A stretch of 64,000 nt of DNA from Erysipelotrichaceae bacterium. GTDB taxonomy: Bacteria > Bacillota_I > Bacilli_A > Erysipelotrichales > Erysipelotrichaceae. The stretch is taken from contig JAAYSZ010000034.1 of the NCBI GenBank assembly GCA_012523895.1, positions 1 to 64,000 on the forward strand, given 5' to 3'. Both the position numbers and the translations under genes were made by a program. Positions 7,964 to 17,061 of this stretch are shown here, piece after piece. The notes beneath the pieces were generated by a model. That model saw only the letters and a program-made list of their open reading frames with translations. It ran no database searches and was not told the origin of the DNA. The stretch's first letter is position 1. Each line of letters begins with the position of its first letter.

Positions 7964-9690
7964 AAACTATACTTAAAGAAGTAAAAGAATTTAAATTAGC
8001 TAGTATATTAACACCAATACTTATGTTGTTAGAAGTAATAAGTGAACTTATGATACCTTTAATGATGGGTCTTATTATAGATAAAGGTATTAATTCATCA
8101 AACTTAAATGCAGTATTTAAATATGGTAGCTTAATGTTAATTTGTGCATTTGCGGCTCTTTTATTTGGTGGTTTAAGTGCTCATTATGGTGCTTATGCTG
8201 CTGCTGGACTTGCAAAAAATTTAAGATCAACAATGTTTAAGAAAATTCAAGGCTTTTCTTTTAAAAACATAGATAAATTTGAAACTTCAAGTTTAATCAC
8301 TAGAATGATGACTGATGTTACAAATACACAACACTCTTATCAAATGAGTTTAAGAATGGGTGTTAGAGCACCTTTTACATTTATTATCGCTTTATTTATG
8401 ACCTTTTCTATTAATAAAAAATTAGCTTCAATATTTTTATATGCAATTATATTTTTAGCTATTTCATTATTAAGTATGATGTATTTTGCTAGGATTGCAT
8501 TTAAAGAAGCTTTTGAAAGATATGATGATTTAAATAGTTCAATCCAAGAAAATGTTTCAAATATTAGAGTAGTAAAAGCTTATGTTAAAGAAAAAGATGA
8601 AACTGCAAGATTTATAAAAACAACTAAAAAACTTTATGATGCATTTGTTAAGGCAGAAAATATTACAGTATTAAATAGTCCAATAATGATGTTAACTACT
8701 AATGCATGTATCATCGCATTATCATGGTTTGGCGCTAATATGATTGTTAATAAAACATTAACAACTGGCGAACTTATGAGTATGTTTACATATACAATGA
8801 ATATCTTACATAGTTTAATGATGGTTTCTTTTTTCTTTATTATGATAATTATGTCTTTTGCCTCAATGAAAAGAATATCAGAAATAATTAATGAAACTCC
8901 AAGTATTACTAATCCTAAAAATCCTATAACAGAAGTGAAAGATGGAAGTATTTCCTTTAAAGATGTTTGTTTTGAATATTATGATAATACAGAAGATTAT
9001 GTGTTATACAATATAAATTTAGATATAAAATCAGGAGAAACAATAGGTATCATTGGTGGTACTGGTTCATCTAAATCTACCTTAGTTCAACTAATACCTA
9101 GATTATATGATGTTAGCTTAGGAAGCATTGAAGTTGGTGGTGTTGATGTTAGAAATTACGATCTAAAAATACTAAGAGATGCAGTTTCAATGGTATTACA
9201 AAAAAACACACTATTTTCAGGTACTATAAAAGACAATTTAAAATGGGGAAATAAAAATGCAAGTGATGAAGAAATCATAGAAGCTGCTAAACATGCACAA
9301 GCTCACGATTTTATTATGAGTTTTAAAGATGGTTATGATACACATATTGAACAAGGTGGTACAAATGTTTCTGGTGGTCAAAAACAAAGACTTACTATAG
9401 CTAGAGCATTATTAAAAAAACCTAAAATTTTAATTCTAGATGATTCTACTAGTGCAGTAGATACAGCTACAGATGCACATATTAGAAAAGCTTTTAGAGA
9501 AGAGCTCCCTGATATTACAAAACTTATTATTTCTCAAAGAATTTCATCTATTATCGATGCAGATAGAATAATAGTATTAGATGATGGAAAAATTAATGGT
9601 ATTGGTACTCATGAAGAATTACTAGAAACAAATAATATTTATCAAGAAGTATATGAAACACAATATAAAGGTGGTGATAGTCATGAGTAG
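7957..9690 (+). CDS. Heterodimeric ABC exporter, degenerate-site subunit
   Basis: Full half-transporter, 577 aa: six membrane helices (about residues 1-310), then an ATPase domain. The Walker A region reads GGTGSSKSTL; the signature VSGGQKQRL is canonical. The Walker B carboxylate is changed (LILDDST, Asp-Asp in place of Asp-Glu) and the switch position is LIISQRIS with Gln in place of His. These are the marks of the subunit carrying the non-catalytic site in heterodimers such as LmrCD, BmrCD and TM287/288. The partner follows with an 8-bp overlap. A drug, lipid or peptide exporter is likely; the substrate is not readable. Confidence 0.92.
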   Translation: MLKTILKEVKEFKLASILTPILMLLEVISELMIPLMMGLIIDKGINSSNLNAVFKYGSLMLICAFAALLFGGLSAHYGAYAAAGLAKNLRSTMFKKIQGFSFKNIDKFETSSLITRMMTDVTNTQHSYQMSLRMGVRAPFTFIIALFMTFSINKKLASIFLYAIIFLAISLLSMMYFARIAFKEAFERYDDLNSSIQENVSNIRVVKAYVKEKDETARFIKTTKKLYDAFVKAENITVLNSPIMMLTTNACIIALSWFGANMIVNKTLTTGELMSMFTYTMNILHSLMMVSFFFIMIIMSFASMKRISEIINETPSITNPKNPITEVKDGSISFKDVCFEYYDNTEDYVLYNINLDIKSGETIGIIGGTGSSKSTLVQLIPRLYDVSLGSIEVGGVDVRNYDLKILRDAVSMVLQKNTLFSGTIKDNLKWGNKNASDEEIIEAAKHAQAHDFIMSFKDGYDTHIEQGGTNVSGGQKQRLTIARALLKKPKILILDDSTSAVDTATDAHIRKAFREELPDITKLIISQRISSIIDADRIIVLDDGKINGIGTHEELLETNNIYQEVYETQYKGGDSHE

Positions 9691-11563
9691 AAGAGTAATC
9701 GCAACTGATAAAAAACTTGATGTTAAAGTATTAAAAAGACTAATCAAATATTATTTAAAATATAATAAACTATCACTTTTTATTGTATTTGTTTCTATCG
9801 CAATAGTTTCATTAATTTCTGTTGCTGGTTCATTATTTACTAGAGTTTTAATTGATGACTATATTATTCCTTTAACCAAACAAGCAAATCCTGATTTTAC
9901 ACCATTAAAAAAAGTGTTACTTATAATGGCTTCAATATATTTAGTTGGTATAGTATTTAATTATTTATATCAAAAAATATTAATCTATGTGACTCATAAA
10001 ACTTTAAAGAAAACAAGAGATGACTTGTTTGCACATATGCAAACTCTACCAATAAAATACTTTGATACTCACCCTCATGGAGAAATAATGAGTATTTATA
10101 CAAATGATATAGATACTTTAAGACAGGTTTTATCACAAACAATTCCTTCTTTATTTAGTTCAACTATAACTATTATTTCGGTATTTATATCAATGCTAGT
10201 TTTAAGTGTCCCTCTTACTTTTATCATTATCTTTATGTTGTTTATTATGAGAAAAGCAATTTCTTGGATTGGTAAAAACAGTAGTAAATACTTTAAAAAA
10301 CAACAATCTGATATTGCTAAAGAAAATGGTTATATTGAAGAAATGATGGAAGGTATTAAAGTTGTTAAAGTATTCAACTATGAAGAAGAAGCAATTAATA
10401 GATTCGAAAAAATAAATGATAGTTTATTTAACAGTTCATTTAATGCAAATAAATTTTCAACTTTATTAATGCCTATTATGGGTAATTTAGGTAATATATC
10501 CTATGTTTTAACTGCTGCAATTGGAGGTATATTTGCAATAGCCTTTAATTCAATAACTGTAGGTACTTTAGCTTCATTTTTAAACTTAAATAAATCATTT
10601 AATATGCCTGTAATTCAAATATCAAATCAATTTAATGCAATAATTATGGCAATGGCTGGAGCTGAAAGAGTATTTAAATTATTAGATGAAGAATCTGAAA
10701 CAAATGAAGGTGATGTTACACTAGTTAATGTAAGAAAAGAAAATGGAAAGCTAATTGAATGTGATGAATGCACTAATATTTGGGCTTGGAAACATCCAGG
10801 AAGAAATGGTGAAGATAGACTAATTTTATTAAAAGGTGATGTTAGATTTTATGATGTAACATTTGGTTATAATGAAAATCAAACTGTATTGAAAAATATT
10901 AATTTATATGCCGAACCTGGTCAAAAGCTAGCCTTTGTTGGAGCTACAGGTGCTGGTAAAACAACAATTACAAACTTAATAAATAGATTTTATGATATAC
11001 AAGAAGGTTCAATCACATATGATGGAATTGATATTAAATTAATTAACAAAAATGATTTAAGAAGATCTTTAGGTATTGTATTACAAGAAACAAACTTATT
11101 TAGCGGTACTATTAAAGATAATATTAAGTATGCAAATCCTGAAGCAACTGATGAAGAAGTTATACAAGCCGCAAAACTTGCAAATGCTGATGGTTTTATA
11201 AGACATTTAGAACATGGATATGATACGGTTATAAAAAGTGATGGTTCTCCACTATCTCAAGGTCAAAAACAATTATTATCTATCGCTAGAGCAGCTCTTG
11301 CAAACTCACCTGTATTAATACTTGATGAAGCTACTAGCTCAATTGACTCTAGAACAGAAAAAATTGTGCAAAGTGGAATGGATAAATTAATGAGTGGTAG
11401 AACAACTTTTGTAATAGCTCATAGATTATCTACAATTAAAAATTCAAATGTAATACTTGTATTAGACCATGGTGAAATTATTGAAAGAGGTAACCATGAG
11501 TCCTTATTAAAAGAAAAAGGAACCTATTACAAGTTATATACTGGTTTATTAGAAATAGAATAA
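9683..11563 (+). CDS. Heterodimeric ABC exporter, catalytic subunit
   Basis: Partner half-transporter, 626 aa from ATG at 9683 (MSRRVIATDKKLD), chosen because AGGTGGTG precedes it; the frame opens 30 bp earlier. Six membrane helices precede an ATPase domain with Walker A GATGAGKTT, signature LSQGQKQLL, complete Walker B LILDEAT and switch His in VIAHRLST. So this chain supplies the canonical Walker B and switch for one ATP site. An insertion of about 40 residues between the two domains (around 345-390) contains a Cys pair (IECDECTNIW) and is unusual, although longer linkers are known in this heterodimer class. Confidence 0.92.
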   Translation: MSRRVIATDKKLDVKVLKRLIKYYLKYNKLSLFIVFVSIAIVSLISVAGSLFTRVLIDDYIIPLTKQANPDFTPLKKVLLIMASIYLVGIVFNYLYQKILIYVTHKTLKKTRDDLFAHMQTLPIKYFDTHPHGEIMSIYTNDIDTLRQVLSQTIPSLFSSTITIISVFISMLVLSVPLTFIIIFMLFIMRKAISWIGKNSSKYFKKQQSDIAKENGYIEEMMEGIKVVKVFNYEEEAINRFEKINDSLFNSSFNANKFSTLLMPIMGNLGNISYVLTAAIGGIFAIAFNSITVGTLASFLNLNKSFNMPVIQISNQFNAIIMAMAGAERVFKLLDEESETNEGDVTLVNVRKENGKLIECDECTNIWAWKHPGRNGEDRLILLKGDVRFYDVTFGYNENQTVLKNINLYAEPGQKLAFVGATGAGKTTITNLINRFYDIQEGSITYDGIDIKLINKNDLRRSLGIVLQETNLFSGTIKDNIKYANPEATDEEVIQAAKLANADGFIRHLEHGYDTVIKSDGSPLSQGQKQLLSIARAALANSPVLILDEATSSIDSRTEKIVQSGMDKLMSGRTTFVIAHRLSTIKNSNVILVLDHGEIIERGNHESLLKEKGTYYKLYTGLLEIE

Positions 11564-11597
11564 AAAAGATACGGAATTTTCTCCGTATCATTTTTTA
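11562..11597. terminator. Bidirectional terminator
   Basis: 8-bp stem GATACGGA/TCCGTATC (11568-11575 and 11582-11589) with A-run before and T-run after. It separates the ABC exporter from the convergent UPF0397 gene. Confidence 0.85.
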
Positions 11598-12149
11598 TTC
11601 TCTTGATAAAGAACCTTTTTTAGTTTTTGTTTTGCTATAAGCAATTAATAGTAGCGTACCTACAATACCTGCAACAAGTGCGTCCATTACAAATGCAATA
11701 ACTCCTTGAGCAATTACAACATTCATTGGTTCACTATAGATTATTACATCTAGTGCAGGAGCAACTATCAACCATGCTACAGCATTACCAAGAACTTGGA
11801 AAATATTATAAGTAATAATATCTTTTTTCTCAAACTCTCCTTCTTCAATATTAAGTTTATAATATGAGAAACCAGCTATTAATGCAGATACACCCGATGC
11901 TACTACCCAGCTCCACCATGGAGAACCATAAGTAATAAAATCTGATAATGCATGTCCTATAAATGCAACTAAGAAACCACACAATGGACCAAATACAGCC
12001 GCAAAGAATGCAGAAACTCCATAAGCAATTTGTAAGTTTGTTTCAGGTACTGGTGAAGGAACTTTTACAAACATAAATAACACCATAAATAAAGCTCCAC
12101 CTAATCCTGTAGCTACTATCGTCTTTGTAGAAAATAATTCTTTTTTCAT
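11595..12149 (-). CDS. ECF transporter S component, UPF0397 family
   Basis: Substrate-binding membrane subunit, 184 aa, with about six hydrophobic segments. Family motifs are STKTIVATGLGGALF, the PSPVPETNLQIAYG stretch and the strongly conserved GHALSDFITYGSPWWSW. UPF0397 proteins normally sit in one operon with a fused ABC ATPase and a T subunit. Here those partners lie 4.2 kb away on the same strand, with the MarR/ABC exporter block between. The substrate of the family is not firmly known; thiamine-precursor transport has been suggested for the YkoE relatives. Confidence 0.88.
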   Translation of the reverse strand: MKKELFSTKTIVATGLGGALFMVLFMFVKVPSPVPETNLQIAYGVSAFFAAVFGPLCGFLVAFIGHALSDFITYGSPWWSWVVASGVSALIAGFSYYKLNIEEGEFEKKDIITYNIFQVLGNAVAWLIVAPALDVIIYSEPMNVVIAQGVIAFVMDALVAGIVGTLLLIAYSKTKTKKGSLSRE

Positions 12150-12259
12150 AATAACCCCCTTAAGTTATATCAACAATATTACCACATATTTAATATTTTA
12201 TTTAAATAAAATAAAAATAATGATAAGATTCTTCTTACAATTAGATTTTACCACAAATA

Positions 12260-12283
12260 AAAAAAGGTGACTTATTCATCACC
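12260..12283 (-). terminator. Terminator after the PTS IIB gene
   Basis: Stem GGTGA/TCACC overlapping the last codons of the IIB gene, followed on the minus strand by a run of seven T. It closes the operon that begins with phnD or with a promoter inside it. Confidence 0.65.
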
Positions 12284-12580
12284 CATCTCTTTACGAGCAA
12301 ACATTACAACAGCTTCTCCATCCATTGAACCATAATCTTTCATACTTATTGAACGTATAATCTTATCTGGATAGCTTTCATTAAGTTTTTTTTCATTATA
12401 TCTAAGCTGTGGCCCTAAAAGTATAATAGATGATTCAGGAACAACTTTTTCAGCATCAATCATTCCATAAGCAGCAATTTCATAATCCCATCCATTATCT
12501 TTAACTGCCTGTTTCATTTTTTCAACTAACATAGTTGTTGATATCCCTGCAGTACACAATAAAGTTATTTTTTTAGTCAT
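12272..12580 (-). CDS. PTS lactose/cellobiose-type EIIB component
   Basis: Cytosolic phosphocarrier, 102 aa. The phosphorylated Cys is residue 9 in ITLLCTAGISTTMLV, the signature of the cellobiose/diacetylchitobiose IIB family. Length is standard for a stand-alone domain. The gene order is IIA, AEC-type carrier, IIB; no EIIC permease is present anywhere in the window, where a IIC would normally lie. The start has only a modest ribosome site (AAAGGAGA before ATG). It may serve a IIC elsewhere or have a regulatory function. Confidence 0.88.
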   Translation of the reverse strand: MTKKITLLCTAGISTTMLVEKMKQAVKDNGWDYEIAAYGMIDAEKVVPESSIILLGPQLRYNEKKLNESYPDKIIRSISMKDYGSMDGEAVVMFARKEMGDE

Positions 12581-12619
12581 AATCTCTCCTTTATTATTTC
12601 ATCTTACTATTCAGTTATA

Positions 12620-13534
12620 TTACCAAATAACTTGAGCAAGCATAATCATAAGTGGCATAGTTATTAAACAAAATATTGTTGTTAAACTAATAATTATAGC
12701 ACCTTGTTTAAAATCACCACCATATTGTTGAGCAAGCATTGCAACAGTTACAGCTGTTGGTGTACTAGAAGCAATAATTACAACTTTCTTTATATCCATA
12801 TATGTATTTGGTATTAATATAAACACAAGCATTATTACTATTGGAACAATTATTAATCTATACAAACTAACAATGTATGCTTGTTTATTTTTAAATACCT
12901 CAACAATATTACTTTTAGCTACATATGTTCCAAGTACTATCATAGCTAATGGAGTGTTCATACTTCCAACTATACTTAAAGATTCCTCAATAATAAATGG
13001 AAGTTTTATAGGAGAAACAAAAACTATAAATCCAATTACTAAACCTATCATTGCAGGAGAAGTTAATATTAATTTAGGAGTTATTAAGTCTTTTCTTCCA
13101 CTAACTAAATAAATACCAATTGTCCATGATAGAAGATTAAAAACAACCATGTATGCACTTATATACATTACATATTCAATTCCTAATAATCCTTGTACTA
13201 ATGGTAAACCCATAAATACTGAATTAGAAAATCCAATCGCAAATTGTTCAATTCTATTCTTATTTCCATAAACAATTCTAGCAACTATTAATCCAATAAT
13301 AATTGATAAGAAAGATAAAACAAATGCAACAATAATCCCATATAATTTTTCTTTGCTAAATTCAATGTTAAAAGACACTATTGTAATTGCTGGTGCACAT
13401 ATTCTAAGTAAAATATTAGCCATTTGTTGTGATCCATCTTCATCAACCCATTTTTTAGCATACAAAAAATATCCTATACTCATCATTAAGAACATTTTTA
13501 CTATTTGGTAAAATATTGTAATTCCCGTTTCCAT
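12620..13534 (-). CDS. AEC family transporter (auxin efflux carrier / malate permease type)
   Basis: Integral membrane carrier of 304 aa with about ten hydrophobic segments in two bundles of five, the normal AEC length. Characteristic stretches include QMANILLRICAPAITI, NSVFMGLPLVQGLLG, MNTPLAMIVLGTYVAKS and the final SSTPTAVTVAMLAQQYGGD. Bacterial AEC members move organic anions such as malate or lactate, but the substrate here is unknown. It lies between PTS IIA and IIB genes, an odd arrangement discussed in the findings. Confidence 0.88.
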   Translation of the reverse strand: METGITIFYQIVKMFLMMSIGYFLYAKKWVDEDGSQQMANILLRICAPAITIVSFNIEFSKEKLYGIIVAFVLSFLSIIIGLIVARIVYGNKNRIEQFAIGFSNSVFMGLPLVQGLLGIEYVMYISAYMVVFNLLSWTIGIYLVSGRKDLITPKLILTSPAMIGLVIGFIVFVSPIKLPFIIEESLSIVGSMNTPLAMIVLGTYVAKSNIVEVFKNKQAYIVSLYRLIIVPIVIMLVFILIPNTYMDIKKVVIIASSTPTAVTVAMLAQQYGGDFKQGAIIISLTTIFCLITMPLMIMLAQVIW

Positions 13535-13549
13535 AAACTATCTTCTTTC

Positions 13550-13579
13550 TAAAAAAGCATTACATTTTTTTAAATGCTT
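13550..13579 (-). terminator. Hairpin with T-run between IIA and the AEC gene
   Basis: 7-bp stem AAGCATT/AATGCTT overlapping the IIA stop codon, followed on the minus strand by TTTT. Probably a partial terminator that lowers expression of the AEC and IIB genes. Confidence 0.5.
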
Positions 13580-13884
13580 GCCATTTTTTCATAAACATCA
13601 ATAAACTCAGAAGCAATTATTTTAAATCCTTCAGCACTCATTAGTTGGTCTTCAGCATGCATCAATAAAAGTTGAAATTCAACTCTTTCTCCACTTGCTT
13701 CTTGTTGAATTAAGCTAGCATGAGCACGATGCCCATCCGCAAATATATCATCACCAGCTATTATCTTATTTCTTGCCTCTTCAAATTTACCTTCTTTTGC
13801 AAGTTGTATTGCTTCAATATACATACTTCTTGCAGTACCTACTGTAGAAATTATTTGAAAACTAATTAATTCAATTTGTTCCAT
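13570..13884 (-). CDS. PTS lactose/cellobiose-type EIIA component
   Basis: Small helical phosphocarrier, 104 aa. The active-site His is about residue 76 in LLLMHAEDQLMSA, the classical IIA(Lac/Cel) motif, and HASLIQQEASGE precedes it. It would accept phosphate from HPr and pass it to the IIB at 12272. It is 44 bp downstream of the nucleotidase gene and probably in the same transcript. As with IIB, no permease EIIC is nearby. Confidence 0.9.
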   Translation of the reverse strand: MEQIELISFQIISTVGTARSMYIEAIQLAKEGKFEEARNKIIAGDDIFADGHRAHASLIQQEASGERVEFQLLLMHAEDQLMSAEGFKIIASEFIDVYEKMASI

Positions 13885-13928
13885 AAATTCCCTCTCCTAT
13901 AAAGTATTTCTTAGCATATTGTAACATA

Positions 13929-15422
13929 TTATTTAATAACATTAATATTATTTACAGGTTCAAAATCTATAACTTTATTTTTCAAAATATACTTTGCAAG
14001 TATTTCTACCATACTAGTTTGAATTTCTTTTATGACTTTAGAATCTTTAATCATTGAGAAATCTCCACCACCACTAGACCTATAATTATTTAAGACAATA
14101 CTAAAACTATCTTCTTCTTTTATATCTTTTCCTTTATATTTTAATTCAACTATTCTATTACCAATATCATTACTAACTTTAATTGTATAATCTATTCCAT
14201 CAACCATATCATAATTAAAATGTTGTAGTTTTGGATATATATACTTATTATTTACAACTATTTCATCATTTTCTATTTCAAAATATTCTGCACATTTTTC
14301 TAAATATGCTTTTAATGTTTTACCATTTATTTTTTTCACTACTAATGTATTTGGATAAGTATAAGTAGAAACAATATCTCTATAAGTTATATACTCATTA
14401 AATCCTTTTGCATTAATAAATAAAGCACAACTTGATAAATCAGCATTGCTTATATCTTTTTGTACCATATTTAAAAATGTAATAACTTGATGTTTATTTA
14501 GTCTTGCATCAAATTCATCATTAACTTTTAAATCTACTTTACTTTCACCTAATTTTTCATCTAGCCATACTTGGCATTTTTTCTCATCTTCATCAACTAA
14601 TTTTAACATTTCATAATCAGCCTCTTTATCAGCTATTAAAAGTGAAGATGTTATTTCATTATTAATTTTTACAAATGATATTTCTTTTGCATTAGAAGCA
14701 CTTTGGGTTACTATTGTATCTTTAACTTTACATGAAATAGATCTATGTTGATGCCCTGTTAATAAAATATCAATACCTTCTATTTCATTTAATATTTTAC
14801 TTCCAACATTTTCAAAAGTTTCAGGTTCTAATAATTCATTAGTTTCTAAATCTCTTTCAAAACCACCATGGTAAACACAAACAATATAATCAACCTTATC
14901 TTTTAATTCATTTACTTTTTCTTTACATACTTCAAATGCATTTAAAAATTTGAAATTAACTATATTTTCTTCTTTTTCCCAATTAGGTATATATTGAGTA
15001 ACAATACCGAATATACCTATTTTTTTACCATTAGACATCTGTCTAATATAACTTTTCCCAATAAACTCATTTTTATATAAAACATTACATGTAATGCATT
15101 TAGCATTTAAGTAATCTAAATGTTTTAATAAATGTTTTTCTCCATAATTAAAATCATGATTACCTACATTAATGTAATCATATCCAATATAATTCATCAC
15201 CCTACTCATTGGATGAATATTATCTTCATCAAAATTAAAATGATAAAAAGACAAAGGAGAACCTTCTAAAACATCTCCATTATCAATAATGATTGTGTCA
15301 TTATCTCTAATTTCATTTATTAATGTAGACAATCTAGATAAACCCATATTTTTTTCTTTGTTATCAGAATAATCATATGGATAGATATAACTATGCAAAT
15401 CAGAAGTAGTAAGTATTTTCAT
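13929..15422 (-). CDS. 5'-nucleotidase / 2',3'-cyclic phosphodiesterase family metallophosphatase, cytosolic
   Basis: Two-domain metallophosphoesterase, 497 aa. The N-terminal calcineurin-like domain has TSDLHSYIYP, IIDNGDVLEG, INVGNHDFNYG and LLTGHQHRS, which supply the two-metal site. The C-terminal nucleotidase domain (about 300-490) carries the YPNTLVVKKINGKTLK and NNYRSSGGGDF stretches. There is no signal peptide, unlike the secreted members (UshA, CpdB), so it should act in the cytosol. It starts 1 bp after the phosphonate-type permease gene with AAGAGG as ribosome site, which suggests it processes what the importer brings in. Confidence 0.88.
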   Translation of the reverse strand: MKILTTSDLHSYIYPYDYSDNKEKNMGLSRLSTLINEIRDNDTIIIDNGDVLEGSPLSFYHFNFDEDNIHPMSRVMNYIGYDYINVGNHDFNYGEKHLLKHLDYLNAKCITCNVLYKNEFIGKSYIRQMSNGKKIGIFGIVTQYIPNWEKEENIVNFKFLNAFEVCKEKVNELKDKVDYIVCVYHGGFERDLETNELLEPETFENVGSKILNEIEGIDILLTGHQHRSISCKVKDTIVTQSASNAKEISFVKINNEITSSLLIADKEADYEMLKLVDEDEKKCQVWLDEKLGESKVDLKVNDEFDARLNKHQVITFLNMVQKDISNADLSSCALFINAKGFNEYITYRDIVSTYTYPNTLVVKKINGKTLKAYLEKCAEYFEIENDEIVVNNKYIYPKLQHFNYDMVDGIDYTIKVSNDIGNRIVELKYKGKDIKEEDSFSIVLNNYRSSGGGDFSMIKDSKVIKEIQTSMVEILAKYILKNKVIDFEPVNNINVIK

Positions 15423-15423
15423 A

Positions 15424-16227
15424 TTAACCTCTTGCTAATTTATTTCGTAATTTTGTAGAAAAATATTCAATGATTAGCACTAGTAATATTAGTGCTGATA
15501 AAAATGATCCAACCATTGTCCATCTTCTACTAGATATTGATTGAACTAAAGCAGCTCCAATTCCTCCTGCTCCTACAATTCCCAAAGTAGTAGCATCTTT
15601 TAAATTAATATCAAATCTATATATGGTTGTAGATACAAAAGATGCACTAAGTTGAGGAATTACCCCATATCTTATTTTTTCAAAAGTATTACAACCAGAA
15701 GCATCTAAAGATTCTAATATACCTGTATCTAAATCTTCAATTGCTGTTACAAACATTTTTGAAATCATTCCAATTGAACAAATTGATTGCGTAACAACTC
15801 CACAAAAAGGGCCTGGTCCTGTAACTCTAATCCATACAAGAGCCCACACTAAAGAAGGAATTGTTCTAATCATTAATACTAAAGAACTAAATATAAATGC
15901 AACATATTTATTAACAATATTTTTACTAGATAAAAAACTAACTGGAACTGCTAAAATTGCACCAAATATTGTTCCAAGTATTGCAATTGCAATTGTTTGA
16001 AGAATTAAATAAGGAACTCCATCAGTAGAAGTAGTAAAAAGCAAATTTGTATCCGGATGAGTAATACCATAAACAATCCCATATGCAACTTCACTTCCCT
16101 TAGAAGCAATACCCTTATATTCAATACCACTAATACTCCATAAAATAAGTAATAATATTATTGATAAAACAATAGAAATCTTTATAAAATTTTTAGGACG
16201 CCTTTCATACATTTCAAATATTGTCAT
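15424..16227 (-). CDS. phnE: Phosphonate-type ABC transporter permease (PhnE family), second
   Basis: Inner-membrane permease, 267 aa, about six helices. The coupling loop reads ESLDASGCNTFEKIRYGVIPQ, the EAA-type motif of the family, and GIVGAGGIGAAL is the conserved C-terminal stretch. It pairs with the adjacent paralogue at 16237 to form the membrane heterodimer. The start at 16227 is 9 bp after the partner's stop. Substrates of this family include phosphonates, phosphite and phosphate esters. Confidence 0.9.
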   Translation of the reverse strand: MTIFEMYERRPKNFIKISIVLSIILLLILWSISGIEYKGIASKGSEVAYGIVYGITHPDTNLLFTTSTDGVPYLILQTIAIAILGTIFGAILAVPVSFLSSKNIVNKYVAFIFSSLVLMIRTIPSLVWALVWIRVTGPGPFCGVVTQSICSIGMISKMFVTAIEDLDTGILESLDASGCNTFEKIRYGVIPQLSASFVSTTIYRFDINLKDATTLGIVGAGGIGAALVQSISSRRWTMVGSFLSALILLVLIIEYFSTKLRNKLARG

Positions 16228-16236
16228 AATAATCTC

Positions 16237-17061
16237 CTAACCAAGCTTGCTCCTTAGATAACTACTAAGTTGATCTATAAGTAAAACTAAAACAAATAAA
16301 GATAATAAAACCATCCCTAAACCGTTATAGTCTCTCCATCCTATTCTTTCATTAATTAAAACTCCTAATCCACCAGCTCCAACATACCCTAGTATACTTG
16401 CTGCTCTAATATTCATCTCAAAACAATATAAACAATGAGAAAAGTATGTAGGAAGAACTTGTGGAACACAGGAGCCCCAAAAAGCTTGAAATTTATTACA
16501 CCCAAAGGATTCTAAAGCTTCAAAAGGACCCATGTCTAAAGTTTCAATACTTTCAAATAACATTTTAGAAACAATACCAAAAGTAAAAATACTTATTGCA
16601 ATCGTTCCTGCAAAAGTTCCTAAATTAAATATCAATGCTGCAACACTAGCAATAATAAGAGTTGGAATGCTTCTTATGATGGATAAAACAAATCTTACAA
16701 AAAGTAATATAGGTTTGTTTTTATTAATATTGCTAGAAGCAAGTATTGAAAAAGGAATGGATAATAAACATCCAATTATACTACCTAAAAGAGACATTTT
16801 AACTGTATCAACAAGTGGTCTAACAACATTTTTAAAATATCCAAAATTAGGATTAAAAATTTGAGATAAGATTACCGTTAATTGATTTGATCTTTTAATA
16901 ATTATTGTTAAATTAAATCCAGTAACTTTTAAAGAAATATAAACCACAATAAACAAAATAGATAAGATTAAAATTTTCTTACTCCTAGGTCTTTCTACAC
17001 TATTACCACTTTCTAGTGTAATTACCTCAGGTTTAAAAAATTTATTAAACAATTTATCCAT
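16237..17061 (-). CDS. phnE: Phosphonate-type ABC transporter permease (PhnE family), first
   Basis: Paralogous permease, 274 aa from the ATG at 17061 (MDKLFNKFFKPEV), which is preceded by AAGGAAG; the frame continues to 17103 without a better site. It overlaps phnC by 8 bp. The EAA-type loop is EALESFGCNKFQAFWGSCVPQ and the C-terminal GYVGAGGLGVLINE is conserved. The N-terminal cytosolic extension of about 30 residues before the first helix is a little longer than in its partner. Confidence 0.9.
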   Translation of the reverse strand: MDKLFNKFFKPEVITLESGNSVERPRSKKILILSILFIVVYISLKVTGFNLTIIIKRSNQLTVILSQIFNPNFGYFKNVVRPLVDTVKMSLLGSIIGCLLSIPFSILASSNINKNKPILLFVRFVLSIIRSIPTLIIASVAALIFNLGTFAGTIAISIFTFGIVSKMLFESIETLDMGPFEALESFGCNKFQAFWGSCVPQVLPTYFSHCLYCFEMNIRAASILGYVGAGGLGVLINERIGWRDYNGLGMVLLSLFVLVLLIDQLSSYLRSKLG

